64,000 bases of DNA. Source: Azoarcus olearius (GTDB lineage: Bacteria > Pseudomonadota > Gammaproteobacteria > Burkholderiales > Rhodocyclaceae). Positions within the stretch are counted from its first letter, which is position 1. Each line of letters starts with the position of its first letter. Under the pieces are notes generated by a model, which did no database searches, had not been told where the DNA came from, and worked only from the letters and a program-made list of their open reading frames with translations. This document shows, piece after piece, positions 28,633-39,705 of the stretch. The stretch lies in NCBI RefSeq assembly GCF_001682385.1, contig NZ_CP016210.1, positions 3,162,001 to 3,226,000 of the forward strand, written 5' to 3'. A program made the translations under genes and the position numbers.

Positions 28633-29346
28633 ATGGCAAAAATGAGCGAACACACGTACAGACAGTTCGATGCCGAACTGGAGGCAATCCGCACCGGGGT
28701 GCTGCAAATGGGCGGTCTGGTCGAAACCCAGGTCGCCAACGCCCTCGAAGGGCTCAAGACCGGCAACCTCGGCCTGCTCGACCGCGTCATCGAGGGCGAC
28801 CACAGCATCAACCTGCTCGAAGTCGAACTGGCCGATACTTGCACCCAGATCATCGCCAAGCGCCAGCCCACCGCGATCGATCTGCGGCTGATCATGACGG
28901 TGATCAAGTCGATTGCCGACCTCGAACGCATCGGCGACGAGGCCAAGAAGATCGCCAAGGCGGCGAAGCGCCTGCACGCCGGTGACGTTCCGTTCGCACC
29001 GCGCGTGGAACTCGGCTACGGCGCCGGACTGGCGCTGGACATGCTGCGCAGTTCGCTCGACAGCTTCGCGCGCGCCGACGTTTCTGCAGTGGCCTCGGTG
29101 AAGGACCAGGACGCTGAAGTCGACGCCTACTTCAAGGGCGTGATGCGTCAGCTGATCACCTTCATGATGGAAGACCCGCGCACGATCACCAGCAGCCTCG
29201 ATGTGCTGTTCATCGCCAAGTCGATCGAGCGCATCGGCGACCACGCGAAGAACATCGCCGAATACGTGGTTTTCCTCGTCCAGGGACGGGACGTGCGCTA
29301 CGCGAAGTCCGCCGCCGCAGCCGCGGAGAGCAAGAACACGCCCTGA
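28633..29346 (+). CDS. phoU: phosphate signalling regulator PhoU
   Basis: A 237-residue helical protein made of two PhoU repeats. Each repeat has the acidic metal-cluster pattern: LERIGDEAKKIAK in the first half and IERIGDHAKNIAE in the second. PhoU restrains phosphate uptake by the Pst system and PhoR-PhoB signalling. No pst or phoBR genes are adjacent, so it stands alone here. A strong bidirectional terminator follows. Confidence 0.95.
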   Translation: MAKMSEHTYRQFDAELEAIRTGVLQMGGLVETQVANALEGLKTGNLGLLDRVIEGDHSINLLEVELADTCTQIIAKRQPTAIDLRLIMTVIKSIADLERIGDEAKKIAKAAKRLHAGDVPFAPRVELGYGAGLALDMLRSSLDSFARADVSAVASVKDQDAEVDAYFKGVMRQLITFMMEDPRTITSSLDVLFIAKSIERIGDHAKNIAEYVVFLVQGRDVRYAKSAAAAAESKNTP

Positions 29347-29363
29347 ACGGCCTCGCGCCGAAC

Positions 29364-29396
29364 AAAAAAGGGATGGCCGCGGCCATCCCTTTTTTT
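29364..29396. terminator. bidirectional intrinsic terminator between phoU and yggX
   Basis: A-run, GGGATGGCC, GC centre, GGCCATCCC, T-run: a self-complementary hairpin flanked by AAAAAA and TTTTTTT. It can stop phoU transcription on the forward strand and yggX-side transcription on the reverse strand. Confidence 0.9.
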
Positions 29397-29427
29397 ATTT
29401 CGCCAGCTCGCGGCGAGCATGTGCCGC

Positions 29428-29700
29428 TTACTGCGCCGGGGGCACAAAGCCGCCGATCGCATCGGCGCCGCCCTCGAAGAAATGCTTTTCCATCTGCTCG
29501 GACAGGTACTTGCGTGCCCGCGGATCCATCAGGTTGAGGCGGTTCTCGTTGATCAGCATGGTCTGGTACTTCACCCACTGCTGCCACGCCTCCTTCGAGA
29601 CGCTTTCATAAATCCGCTTGCCCAGTTCGCCGGGCACGGGCGGAAGGTCGAGCCCTTCGGCCTCCCGGCCCAGTTTGATGCAGTTCACCATACGCGCCAT
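29428..29700 (-). CDS. Fe(2+)-trafficking protein YggX
   Basis: A 90-residue protein linked to protection of iron-sulfur clusters from oxidative damage. It has the family N-terminus [18 protein letters not shown] with the single conserved Cys7, then [20 protein letters not shown] and the [18 protein letters not shown] helix. Length is exactly typical. It is downstream of the PAS-GGDEF gene by three bases and upstream of the shared terminator. Confidence 0.94.
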   Translation of the reverse strand: MARMVNCIKLGREAEGLDLPPVPGELGKRIYESVSKEAWQQWVKYQTMLINENRLNLMDPRARKYLSEQMEKHFFEGGADAIGGFVPPAQ

Positions 29701-29703
29701 CGT

Positions 29704-31443
29704 TCAATCCTTTTCACGGGGGGGTTCATCGGGGATGCGATTACGTGCCGCCATTCTATCGGATTCCCCGTTCCCGCCATGCTTGCCGCCCGAGACCATC
29801 CAGCGGTTGCGACCGTCGCTCTTGGACCGGTACATCGCCTGATCCGCGGCCACCATCAACGCTTCTCCACCCTCGCCGTGATGCGGGAACAGCGCGATGC
29901 CGATGCTCGCCGTCACACCCGCCGACTCACCCGCAAATGTGAAATGCAGGGCGTCGATCGCCTCGACCAGGCGCGCTGCCAGTTCGGACAGCTCGGCTTC
30001 CGAGGTATCGGGCACCAGCATCGCGAACTCGTCACCGCCGAGGCGGAAGAACATTTCGTTGCGCCGGATGATGCGGGCGACCCCTTCCGCGACCCCAACC
30101 AGAACCTCGTCTCCCGCCTGGTGGCCGAAGCGGTCGTTGATCGGCTTGAAGCCGTCGAGGTCGATCGCGACCAAGCCCACCTCCAGGTCGCGCCGGGTCG
30201 CCTCGGCCAGCATGCGCTCGAGTTCTTCATGGAAGCGGCGGCGGTTATAGAGGTTGGTCAGCGGATCGCGCTCGGCCAGCGCGATCAGCTGGTCGGCCAC
30301 CCGGCGCTGCTCGGTGACGTCCTCGTAAATCCAGACCCGGCCGATGCCCCGTGCGCCCTTGCCGCTTTCGACCACCGACGAAATGTCGGTGACGATGCGC
30401 CCGTCCTTCATGCGGACCTCGAACTGCTCGCTGACCGACCGGCGATCCGCGAGCACCTCCTCGATGTGGGCGAAATAGGACTCGGGATCGGCGAGCAGCG
30501 GCGCGATCGTCCGCTGCAGTACCACATCGCGTGTGCCGATCAGGTTTTCATCGGGGGGGAAGCCCCAGATCTTCAGCATCGCGCGGTTGAAGTACAGCAC
30601 GCGATGGTCATGGTCGATGAAGATGATCCCGAGGCCGATGACGTTCAGCAGCGCAGCGAGGCGCTGGCGCTCGTCGTTGCTGCGTGCCAGGTAGTGCTCG
30701 CGCAGCGCCTGGGCGCGGCGCAGTTCGGCCACGGTTTCCAGCAGCTTGTACTCTGTTTCCTTGCGGGCCTGGATGTCTTCCGCCGACATCCGCAAGCCCA
30801 CGCGGCGCCCGCTGCCGTCCACCAGCGCGCGCCAGCGGCACGCGACCCAGCCGTAGCGGCCGTCCTTGTGCGCCAGGCGCATCTCGAACTCCTGCTGGAC
30901 GCCGTCGGCCAGCACCTGCTCCGCCGCCCGCTTGCAGTAGCGGCGGTCCGATTCATGCGCCAGCGTTTCGATCGGGTCGTTCGCCGCCACGCACTCCTGC
31001 GGCGTCCACCCGGTCAAGCGCTCGATCGAGGGGCTGATCCACAGCAGCCGTCCGCCGTCGTCGAACAGTGCCTCCAGGCCATGCACGCCTTCGGCGATCT
31101 GGCGCAGGAACAGGGTCTGGCCGGCGGCGCGGTCAATCCGCTCGAGCGGACACGCCAGTTCGCTTGCCGGCAGGCTGCCCGCCTCGTGCCAAGCGTCGAT
31201 GCGGCTGTGCAGTTCGGACTCGTCGCGCCGCAACAAGCCCAGCATGCGGCGCTGCTGGCAATACGCTCCGAGCGCGGCAAGCGCCCCCGCAACGACCACC
31301 GCGACCACGCCGGGCGCCCATCCTGCACCTGCAAGCCATGGCGCGAGCACAATCACCAGCGCCACCACCAGCGCGCCGCCAAGCGCCGCCATCAGGACGT
31401 GCCAGCGGGGAATGGCGCGAGGCGTTCCGCCGAAATCAGGCAT
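29704..31443 (-). CDS. membrane diguanylate cyclase with PAS domains
   Basis: A 579-residue signalling protein. The N-terminus has two hydrophobic helices (about 13-58: LMAALGGALVVALVIVLAPWL spans the first). Two or three PAS-type modules follow (LFDDGGRLLWISPSIERLTGW, the WVACRWRALVDGSGRRVGLR region, and IFIDHDHRVLYFNRAML). The C-terminus is a GGDEF domain with intact RLGGDEF, so it should make cyclic di-GMP. Linker helices contain LARSNDERQRL. It overlaps no neighbour but is close to yggX and 78 bases from argA. The signal is unknown. Confidence 0.9.
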   Translation of the reverse strand: MPDFGGTPRAIPRWHVLMAALGGALVVALVIVLAPWLAGAGWAPGVVAVVVAGALAALGAYCQQRRMLGLLRRDESELHSRIDAWHEAGSLPASELACPLERIDRAAGQTLFLRQIAEGVHGLEALFDDGGRLLWISPSIERLTGWTPQECVAANDPIETLAHESDRRYCKRAAEQVLADGVQQEFEMRLAHKDGRYGWVACRWRALVDGSGRRVGLRMSAEDIQARKETEYKLLETVAELRRAQALREHYLARSNDERQRLAALLNVIGLGIIFIDHDHRVLYFNRAMLKIWGFPPDENLIGTRDVVLQRTIAPLLADPESYFAHIEEVLADRRSVSEQFEVRMKDGRIVTDISSVVESGKGARGIGRVWIYEDVTEQRRVADQLIALAERDPLTNLYNRRRFHEELERMLAEATRRDLEVGLVAIDLDGFKPINDRFGHQAGDEVLVGVAEGVARIIRRNEMFFRLGGDEFAMLVPDTSEAELSELAARLVEAIDALHFTFAGESAGVTASIGIALFPHHGEGGEALMVAADQAMYRSKSDGRNRWMVSGGKHGGNGESDRMAARNRIPDEPPREKD

Positions 31444-31521
31444 CGTGCGCCCCTCCGGCTCGCCACTCCCCCGCCCCCTCCATCAGGGGCCGCGCCCGCT
31501 CGAGATGGAGATCGACTGGGG

Positions 31522-32880
31522 TCATAGCGGCTTGGCGAATACCTTGGACCGGCGCTGGAAGTTGTACAGCTCGCGCTTTTGCCGTGGCAGTGCCTCGGGA
31601 CTGACCTCGCTGAAGCCACGCTCGCGGAACCAGTGCGCGGTGCGCGTGGTAAGCACGAACAGACGTTCCAGCCGCTGCATGCGCGCGCGGCGTTCGATAC
31701 GACGCAAGAGCTGGTCGCCCAACCCGGCGCGGCGGTATTCCGGCATCACCGCGAGGCAGGCCAGTTCGGCCGCGCTCTCGTCGCTGAACGGGTACAGCGC
31801 CGCGCAGCCCACCAGCACGCCGTCGTGCTCGACGACGCTGAAGCGGTCGACTTCCTGTTCCAGCAATTCGCGCCCGCGCCGTACCAGGGTGCCGTCGGCT
31901 TCCATCGGCGAGATCAGCGACACCAGCGCACCGACGTCGTCGATGGTCGCTTCGCGCAGGCGGAAAAGCGGATCGCGCGAGACGACGGTGCCGACGCCCG
32001 CGTGGGTAAAGAACTCCAGCAGCAGCCCGCCGTCCTTGTCGCGGTCGATCAGGTGGCAGCGCGACACGCCCTTGCGGACGGCGCGGATCGCGCACGGCAG
32101 ATAGAGATGGAGGTCCTCGGTCAGGCCTTCTCCCGCCTCCAGCTTGCGCGCGGCCTCGTCCGCGGTGACCGACTCCACCAGCTTGCCCTCGGGATCGAGC
32201 AGGCCCGGCGCATCGCACAGGTAGATCAGCTTTTCGGCCTTCAGCGCAACCGCCACCGCCTCGGCCACCTCTTCCATGCAGAGATTGAAGATTTCGCCCG
32301 CCGGAGACACGCCCAGCGGTGTGATCAGCACCACGTTCTGCTGGTCGAGGTCGGCGTTGATTTCGTCGGCGATGATGCGTCGCACGGCACCGGTGTATTG
32401 GAAGTCGACGCCATCGACCACGCCGAACGGCCGCGCGGTGATGAAGTTGCCGCCCGTGACCCGCATGTAGCTGCCGGCCATCGGCGTATTCGGCAAGCCC
32501 TGGGACAACAGTGCCTCGACCTCGAACCGGGTAACCGCCATCGCCGCCTTGACGCACTCGAGTGCCGCGGCATCCGTGACCCTCAGGCCGTTGTGAAAGC
32601 GCGGTTCCAGTCCGCGCCGGGCGACTTCGGCGTCGATCTGCGGACGCGCACCGTGAACCAGCACCAGGCGGATTCCGAGCGCCGCCAGCAGGTTGCAATC
32701 GTAGGCGAGGCTTTGCGCCCGCTCACCGCCCGCCACCTCGCCGCCAAACGCCACCACGAAGGTCTTGCCGCGAAAAGCGTGGATGTAGGGCGCAGCACCC
32801 CGCACCCAGGCAACGAACTGAGCGGTGGAGTCTGCAGCAACGGGAAGTGCAGCCTGGGCGGTTGGGGATTCGGCGTTCAA
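31522..32880 (-). CDS. argA: N-acetylglutamate synthase
   Basis: First enzyme of arginine synthesis, transferring acetyl from acetyl-CoA to glutamate. The 452-residue protein has an amino-acid-kinase-like domain (FVVAFGGEVAGG, VLVHGARPQID, GVSPAGEIFNL) that binds arginine for feedback control, and a C-terminal GNAT domain (ACLAVMPEYRRAGLGDQLL, LTTRTAHWFRERGFSEV). The DUF619-free bacterial ArgA layout and length match. It lies between the GGDEF gene and the PPK2 gene, all on the reverse strand. Confidence 0.94.
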   Translation of the reverse strand: MNAESPTAQAALPVAADSTAQFVAWVRGAAPYIHAFRGKTFVVAFGGEVAGGERAQSLAYDCNLLAALGIRLVLVHGARPQIDAEVARRGLEPRFHNGLRVTDAAALECVKAAMAVTRFEVEALLSQGLPNTPMAGSYMRVTGGNFITARPFGVVDGVDFQYTGAVRRIIADEINADLDQQNVVLITPLGVSPAGEIFNLCMEEVAEAVAVALKAEKLIYLCDAPGLLDPEGKLVESVTADEAARKLEAGEGLTEDLHLYLPCAIRAVRKGVSRCHLIDRDKDGGLLLEFFTHAGVGTVVSRDPLFRLREATIDDVGALVSLISPMEADGTLVRRGRELLEQEVDRFSVVEHDGVLVGCAALYPFSDESAAELACLAVMPEYRRAGLGDQLLRRIERRARMQRLERLFVLTTRTAHWFRERGFSEVSPEALPRQKRELYNFQRRSKVFAKPL

Positions 32881-33016
32881 TCGTGCACCGGTGTGGATTG
32901 CGGCGCCGCCGCGTAGGCGGTGGAGGCCGTCGGTATAGTGTTCCCGGATTCTAGCCGAAGCCCTGCCACTTGGCAGGGTTACCCGATTCGGGCATGCAAC
33001 AAATCATTCCGCTGTG

Positions 33017-34525
33017 CTATGCCCGCCCGCGTTCGCGGCCCGGCTCCAGCGCCGCGGAAAGCGCCGCGCACACCGTGCGCAACACCTTGAGGCGGGCGAA
33101 ATACTTGTTGTCCGCCTCCACCAGGGTCCACGGCGCGATCTCGGTGCTGGTGCGGTCGACCATGTCACACACCGCCTGGGCGTAGTGATCCCACTTGTCG
33201 CGGTTGCGCCAGTCTTCCTCGGTGATCTTGAAGCGTTTGTGCGGCTCCGCCTCGCGCGCCTTGAAGCGGGTGAGCTGCTCATCCTTGCTGATCGCGAGCC
33301 AGAACTTCACGACAACCGCCCCGGCAGCCACGAGCTGATCCTCGAAGTCGTTGATCTCGGCGTAGGCCCGCATCCAGTCGGCCTCGGCGCAGTAACCCTC
33401 CACCCGCTCCACCAGCACCCGCCCGTACCACGAGCGGTCGAACACCAGCACCTTGCCCTGGCGCGGCAGGTGGCGCCAGAAGCGCCACAAATAGGGCTGC
33501 GCGCGCTCTTCCTCGGTGGGCGCGGCAATCGGCACGATGCGGTACTGGCGGGCATCCAGCGCCGCCGTCACACGGCGGATGGCGCCGCCCTTGCCCGCGG
33601 CGTCGGCGCCTTCGAACACCAGTATCAACGCGCGCTGGCGAAACGCCTCGCTGCGGGTCAGCAGCGCGAGGCGGCCCTGCCAGCGCTCCAGTTCATCCTC
33701 GTAGTGCTTGCGCTCCACGGGCTGCCGCAGCGTCAGGCTGTTGAGCAGCGTCAGGCGGTCGACCTGCACCGGCAAGGGCGCCGCGGTCTGGCGCGGCGCC
33801 CATTTGCTGCCGCACACCGCCAGCCGCCGTTGCAGGGCATCGAGCAGGCTGCGGCCGACGAACAGCGCGCGATAGCGCGGGTCACTGCCGTCCACGATGG
33901 TCCACGGCGCGTCGCCGGTGCTGGTCTGGCGCAGCGCGTAGGCGGCGACATCGCGATAGCGCTCGTACTTCTCGAAGAAACGCCAGTCGCGCTCGGTCAC
34001 CCGCCAGCGCGTGCGCTCGTCCTTTTCCAGCTCTTTCAGGCGCTTCTTCTGCCCGGCCTTCGACAGGTGGAACCAGAACTTCACCAGCAGCACGCCTTCG
34101 CGCACCAGCATCGCCTCGAAGCGGCGGATCGCGTCCACCTGCTGCTCGAACTCCGCCCGTTTCGCGCTGCGATCCACCCTGCCCCGGATCGGTTCGGTGT
34201 ACCAGTTGTTGAACAGCACGCCGATCTTGCCCTTGGCCGGCAGCGCGCGCCAGAACCTCCACATGAAGGGGCGCTCGGCCTCTTCGCCGGTGGGGTCGTC
34301 GAAGGCCCAGGTCTGGATGTGGCGCGGGTCCATCCATTCGTTGAGCAGGTTGACCGTCTCGCCCTTGCCGGCACCGTCGATGCCGTTGATCAGCACCACG
34401 ACGGCGAATTCGCGCAGGTCGAGCAAGTCGTACTGCGCCTCCAGCAGCGCTGCGCGCAAGGCCGGCTCGGCCGCCTCGTAGTCTTCCTTGGTGGTCTTGT
34501 GACCGAGTTCCGCCGACTCGAACAT
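33017..34525 (-). CDS. pap: tandem-domain PPK2, polyphosphate:AMP phosphotransferase
   Basis: A 502-residue protein with two PPK2 domains in tandem. The first P-loop is LINGIDGAGKGETVN (about 46-60) and the second FEGADAAGKGGAIRR (about 297-311). Each domain has a lid region (RPFMWRFWRALP and QPYLWRFWRHLP) and a DRSWY-type motif, degenerate in the first (FNNWYTEPIRGR) and intact in the second. Two-domain PPK2 enzymes convert AMP to ADP using polyphosphate. The ATG at 34525 fits the family; the open frame further upstream belongs to the rsmE shadow. Confidence 0.9.
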   Translation of the reverse strand: MFESAELGHKTTKEDYEAAEPALRAALLEAQYDLLDLREFAVVVLINGIDGAGKGETVNLLNEWMDPRHIQTWAFDDPTGEEAERPFMWRFWRALPAKGKIGVLFNNWYTEPIRGRVDRSAKRAEFEQQVDAIRRFEAMLVREGVLLVKFWFHLSKAGQKKRLKELEKDERTRWRVTERDWRFFEKYERYRDVAAYALRQTSTGDAPWTIVDGSDPRYRALFVGRSLLDALQRRLAVCGSKWAPRQTAAPLPVQVDRLTLLNSLTLRQPVERKHYEDELERWQGRLALLTRSEAFRQRALILVFEGADAAGKGGAIRRVTAALDARQYRIVPIAAPTEEERAQPYLWRFWRHLPRQGKVLVFDRSWYGRVLVERVEGYCAEADWMRAYAEINDFEDQLVAAGAVVVKFWLAISKDEQLTRFKAREAEPHKRFKITEEDWRNRDKWDHYAQAVCDMVDRTSTEIAPWTLVEADNKYFARLKVLRTVCAALSAALEPGRERGRA

Positions 34526-34568
34526 GCCGCTGCGATTCCTGATTAATAAGGTGATTGAGGGAAAGGTG

Positions 34569-35300
34569 TCAGAAGTCACCCCAGCGCGCCTGCAGCGCCG
34601 CCAGCATCGCGAGCCCGGCGGTTTCGGTGCGCAGCACACGCGGACCGAGGCCGACCGGGGTGCAGTGTGCCGCGGCGCAGGCGGCGAGTTCATCGTCGCT
34701 CCAGCCGCCTTCGGGCCCCACCAGCAGATGCAGCGCACCCGCCGGGCGCGGTAGCGCGGACAGCCCCTGTGCGGCGGCCGGGTCGAGCACGCAGCGAACC
34801 GTCGCGCGGTCCTCGCGCGCGGCGGCGAGATAAGCCTGCAGCGAAAGGATTTCGCCGACTTCGGGAATGCGGTTGCGCCCGCTTTGTTCGCAGGCACCCA
34901 CGGCAACCTGCTGCCAGTGCTCGCGCCGCCGCGTCGCGCGCTCGCCCGCCAGCCGCAGCACCGAACGCTCGGCCTGGATGGGCTGAACCGCACGGGCGCC
35001 GAGTTCCACCGCTTTCTGCACGATCCAGTCCATCTTGTCGCCGGTCGCCAGCGCCTGCACCAGCACCAGGTCCAGCGGCGACTCGCGATCCACCTCGCGA
35101 TAGGCGGAAATCAGCGCCGCGGCGGACTTGCCGCGCAGCACCAGCGTGGCCTCCGCCTCCGCCCCACTCCCGTCAAACAGCACGATGGGTTCGCCATCGC
35201 GCATCCTCAACACCCGCGTTGCGTGGTGGGCGACTGCGTCGGGCAACGCCGTCTCGCCGTGCCGGGGCAGCACGCCCGGAAAATGGAATCGTGAAATCAT
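34569..35300 (-). CDS. rsmE: 16S rRNA (uracil(1498)-N(3))-methyltransferase
   Basis: SPOUT methyltransferase acting on U1498 in the 30S decoding region. The 243-residue protein has the N-terminal PUA-like domain (HHATRVLRMRDGEPIVLFDG), then QALATGDKMDWIVQKAVELG and the knot motifs LLVGPEGGWSDDEL and GPRVLRTETAGLAMLAAL. Starts and ends match the family. It is divergent from the inositol-monophosphatase gene (48 bases apart). Confidence 0.95.
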   Translation of the reverse strand: MISRFHFPGVLPRHGETALPDAVAHHATRVLRMRDGEPIVLFDGSGAEAEATLVLRGKSAAALISAYREVDRESPLDLVLVQALATGDKMDWIVQKAVELGARAVQPIQAERSVLRLAGERATRRREHWQQVAVGACEQSGRNRIPEVGEILSLQAYLAAAREDRATVRCVLDPAAAQGLSALPRPAGALHLLVGPEGGWSDDELAACAAAHCTPVGLGPRVLRTETAGLAMLAALQARWGDF

Positions 35301-35348
35301 CGTAAGATTATAGGCATAGCCCTAGGCCGATCAGCCCGCGGACCACCC

Positions 35349-36158
35349 ATGCCGAATGCAGCCCAACGTCTCGCCCGCGCCCGGGCGCTCGAATCCCTCG
35401 TCCGCGACATCGCGCGCGAGGAGATCCTGCCGCGTTACCTGAAGTCTGCCCGCAGCCGCAAGGCCGACGGCACGCTGTTCACCGAGGCCGACATCGAGTC
35501 GCAGCGCCGCTTCAGCCAGGCCCTGCCCACGCTGCTGCCCGGCCCCGTGCTGGGCGAGGAAATGAGCGCCGAGGAACAGGCGCGCCTGTGGGCCAAGGGC
35601 CGTGGCGGATTGTGGTGCATCGACCCGATCGACGGCACCACCAACTTCGCCAACGGCATCCCGTTCTTCGCGGTGTCGATCGCCTACCTGGTGGATCACG
35701 AACCGCGCTTCGGCGTGGTCTATAACCCGATCACGGACGAATCCTTCTACGCCGCCCAAGGCGCCGGCGCCTTTCTCAATGGCACCGAGCTGCCGCTGCG
35801 GGCGTCGGCACCGCGGTTGGCCGACGCGGTGGCGGGCGTGGATTTCAAGCGCATCAGCCATCACCTGGGCGACGAGCTGGCGGTGCGCCCGCCGTTCTAT
35901 TCGCAGCGCAACTTCGGCTCCAGCGCGCTCGAATGGTGCTTCGTTGCCGCTGGCCGTCTGGATGTTTACCTGCACGGCGGCCAGATGCTGTGGGACTACG
36001 CGGCCGGGCGGCTGATCCTCGCCGAAGCCGGCGGCGAGGCCGCGGCGCTCGACGGCGGGTCGCTGATGGCCGGTCCGGCGGTCAAGCGCGGCGTGATCGC
36101 CGCCGCCAGTCCGTCGCTGTTCGCCGAATGGCGCGCCTGGGTGCTCGCCCACTCCTGA
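35349..36158 (+). CDS. inositol monophosphatase family phosphatase
   Basis: A 269-residue metal-dependent phosphatase. Metal ligands are seen in GEEMSAEE (about 64-71), IDPIDGTTNFANGIPFF (about 90-106) and WDYAAGRLILAEAGG (about 210). The family includes inositol monophosphatase, fructose-1,6-bisphosphatase type IV, histidinol phosphatase HisN and CysQ. The sequence does not decide between them. The nearby sugar-phosphate operon makes a sugar-phosphate substrate possible. It starts 48 bases from divergent rsmE. Confidence 0.85.
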   Translation: MPNAAQRLARARALESLVRDIAREEILPRYLKSARSRKADGTLFTEADIESQRRFSQALPTLLPGPVLGEEMSAEEQARLWAKGRGGLWCIDPIDGTTNFANGIPFFAVSIAYLVDHEPRFGVVYNPITDESFYAAQGAGAFLNGTELPLRASAPRLADAVAGVDFKRISHHLGDELAVRPPFYSQRNFGSSALEWCFVAAGRLDVYLHGGQMLWDYAAGRLILAEAGGEAAALDGGSLMAGPAVKRGVIAAASPSLFAEWRAWVLAHS

Positions 36159-36230
36159 CCCGGCGCGCGCTCGCTGCAGCGCACAAGCGCACGTTATCAT
36201 GCGGTCCGACCGCTCACCCGGAACATCCTG

Positions 36231-36491
36231 ATGGCAACACCCAGCCCCGAAACCGAAGACGGCGAGCGCCGCCGCCATCATCGCGTCCGCGAAATCTTCG
36301 CCGAGGCCCACGCCCTGATCGCGCCTTTTTTCGCGCCAGAGAACCGCTGGGCCAACGTCACGCTGGATCACCTCGCCTACCGCGTGCTGCGCGACCACTA
36401 CCCCGAACTCAACTTCGAGGAGGTCCATGTGCTGGTCGTGGCAACCCGCCGCGTGTGCACCGACCTCGACACGCCCGGACAGGCCGGCTGA
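36231..36491 (+). CDS. small uncharacterised protein, 86 residues
   Basis: I do not recognise the family. The protein is predicted soluble and mostly helical, with a charged N-terminus (ETEDGERRRHHRVREIF) and aromatic segments (APFFAPENRWANVTLDHLAYRVL, FEEVHVLVVATRRV). A reasonable start context and spacing (47 bases before prkB, same strand) suggest it is the first gene of the prkB-tkt run. The codon usage matches its neighbours. Confidence 0.6.
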   Translation: MATPSPETEDGERRRHHRVREIFAEAHALIAPFFAPENRWANVTLDHLAYRVLRDHYPELNFEEVHVLVVATRRVCTDLDTPGQAG

Positions 36492-36538
36492 AGCGCCCGC
36501 CCCCGGGAAGCCCCGCGACACGACGCCTGGAGCACGCC

Positions 36539-37414
36539 ATGTCCATGAAGCACCCGATCATCGCCGTCACCGGCTCTTCCGGCGCCGGCACCACCACGGT
36601 CAAGCACACCTTCGAGGCGATCTTCCACCGCGAGAACGTGAACGCGGCGGTCATCGAAGGCGACAGCTTTCACCGCTACACGCGCGACGAGATGAAGGCG
36701 CTGATCGAGGAAGCGGAACAGGCCGGGCAGCGGGGCATCAGCCACTTCGGACCGGAAGCCAACCTCTTCGAGGATCTGGAGAACCTGTTCCGCGCCTACG
36801 GCGAATCCGCCACCGGGCGGCGGCGCTATTACATCCACAACGAAGCGCAGTCGATGCGCTGGAACCTGCCGATGGGCAGCTTCACCGAATGGGAAGACCT
36901 GCCGGTGGGCACCGACTGCCTGTTCTACGAAGGCCTGCACGGCGCCGTCACCTGTGACCGCATCGACGTCGCGCGCCATGTGGACCTGCTGATCGGCGTG
37001 GTGCCGACGATCAACCTGGAATGGATCCAGAAACTGCACCGCGACACCCGGGTGCGCGGCTACTCGGCCGACGCCGTGCAGGACACCATCCTGCGCCGCA
37101 TGCACGACTACGTGCATTACATCGTGCCGCAGTTCTCCCGCACCCATATCAACTTCCAGCGCGTGCCGGTGGTGGACACCTCCAACCCCTTCATTGCGCG
37201 CGACGTGCCGACGCTGGACGAATCCATGGTGGTGATCCGCTTCAAGGACCCGCGCGGGGTGGATTTCCCCTACCTGCTGCGCATGATCCACGACGCCTTC
37301 ATGAGCCGGGCCAACACCATCGTGATTCCGGGCGGCAAGCTCGACCTGGCGATGCAGCTGATCCTGACGCCCCTGATCTGGAAGCTGATGGAACGCCGGC
37401 GCCAGTGGGTGTAA
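36539..37414 (+). CDS. prkB: phosphoribulokinase (PrkB-type)
   Basis: Uses ATP to convert ribulose 5-phosphate to ribulose 1,5-bisphosphate. The 291-residue protein has the P-loop [52 protein letters not shown] and the [16 protein letters not shown] block of class I bacterial enzymes. It is followed on the same strand by tkt, gap, pgk, pyk and fba. RuBisCO is not in the window, and PrkB homologues occur in bacteria without it, so autotrophy cannot be concluded. Confidence 0.9.
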   Translation: MSMKHPIIAVTGSSGAGTTTVKHTFEAIFHRENVNAAVIEGDSFHRYTRDEMKALIEEAEQAGQRGISHFGPEANLFEDLENLFRAYGESATGRRRYYIHNEAQSMRWNLPMGSFTEWEDLPVGTDCLFYEGLHGAVTCDRIDVARHVDLLIGVVPTINLEWIQKLHRDTRVRGYSADAVQDTILRRMHDYVHYIVPQFSRTHINFQRVPVVDTSNPFIARDVPTLDESMVVIRFKDPRGVDFPYLLRMIHDAFMSRANTIVIPGGKLDLAMQLILTPLIWKLMERRRQWV

Positions 37415-37586
37415 GGGCACGCCCCGGCCTCCGCCCACCGGTCTGGACAGCCCCTTCCAGGGCGAAAATTCACGCGCCGGACCAGACACTTACCACATCC
37501 TGTCACCAAGCCGAACTACCAATCGGACCGGGTTATCGGCGATAATGCCGGTTTTTTCAGGCCGGCCCTCCGGCTTCGAGGAAACC

Positions 37587-39608
<2,022 letters not shown>

Positions 39609-39705
39609 TTCGCACGGCGATGGCAGGGACCCGATCAGACGCCCCGCCATCGCGCCGCCAACCAGTTCTGATGCCTGTGTTGCCCACGCTCCTGGAGACT
39701 CCTCG

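Noticed and set aside
29419-31527. A 702-codon forward-strand open frame over yggX and the PAS-GGDEF gene
   Set aside because: Spans two clear genes on the other strand and shows no domain; antisense artefact.
36539-37414. Concluding the organism fixes CO2
   Set aside because: Phosphoribulokinase is present but RuBisCO is not in the window, and PrkB occurs in heterotrophs.
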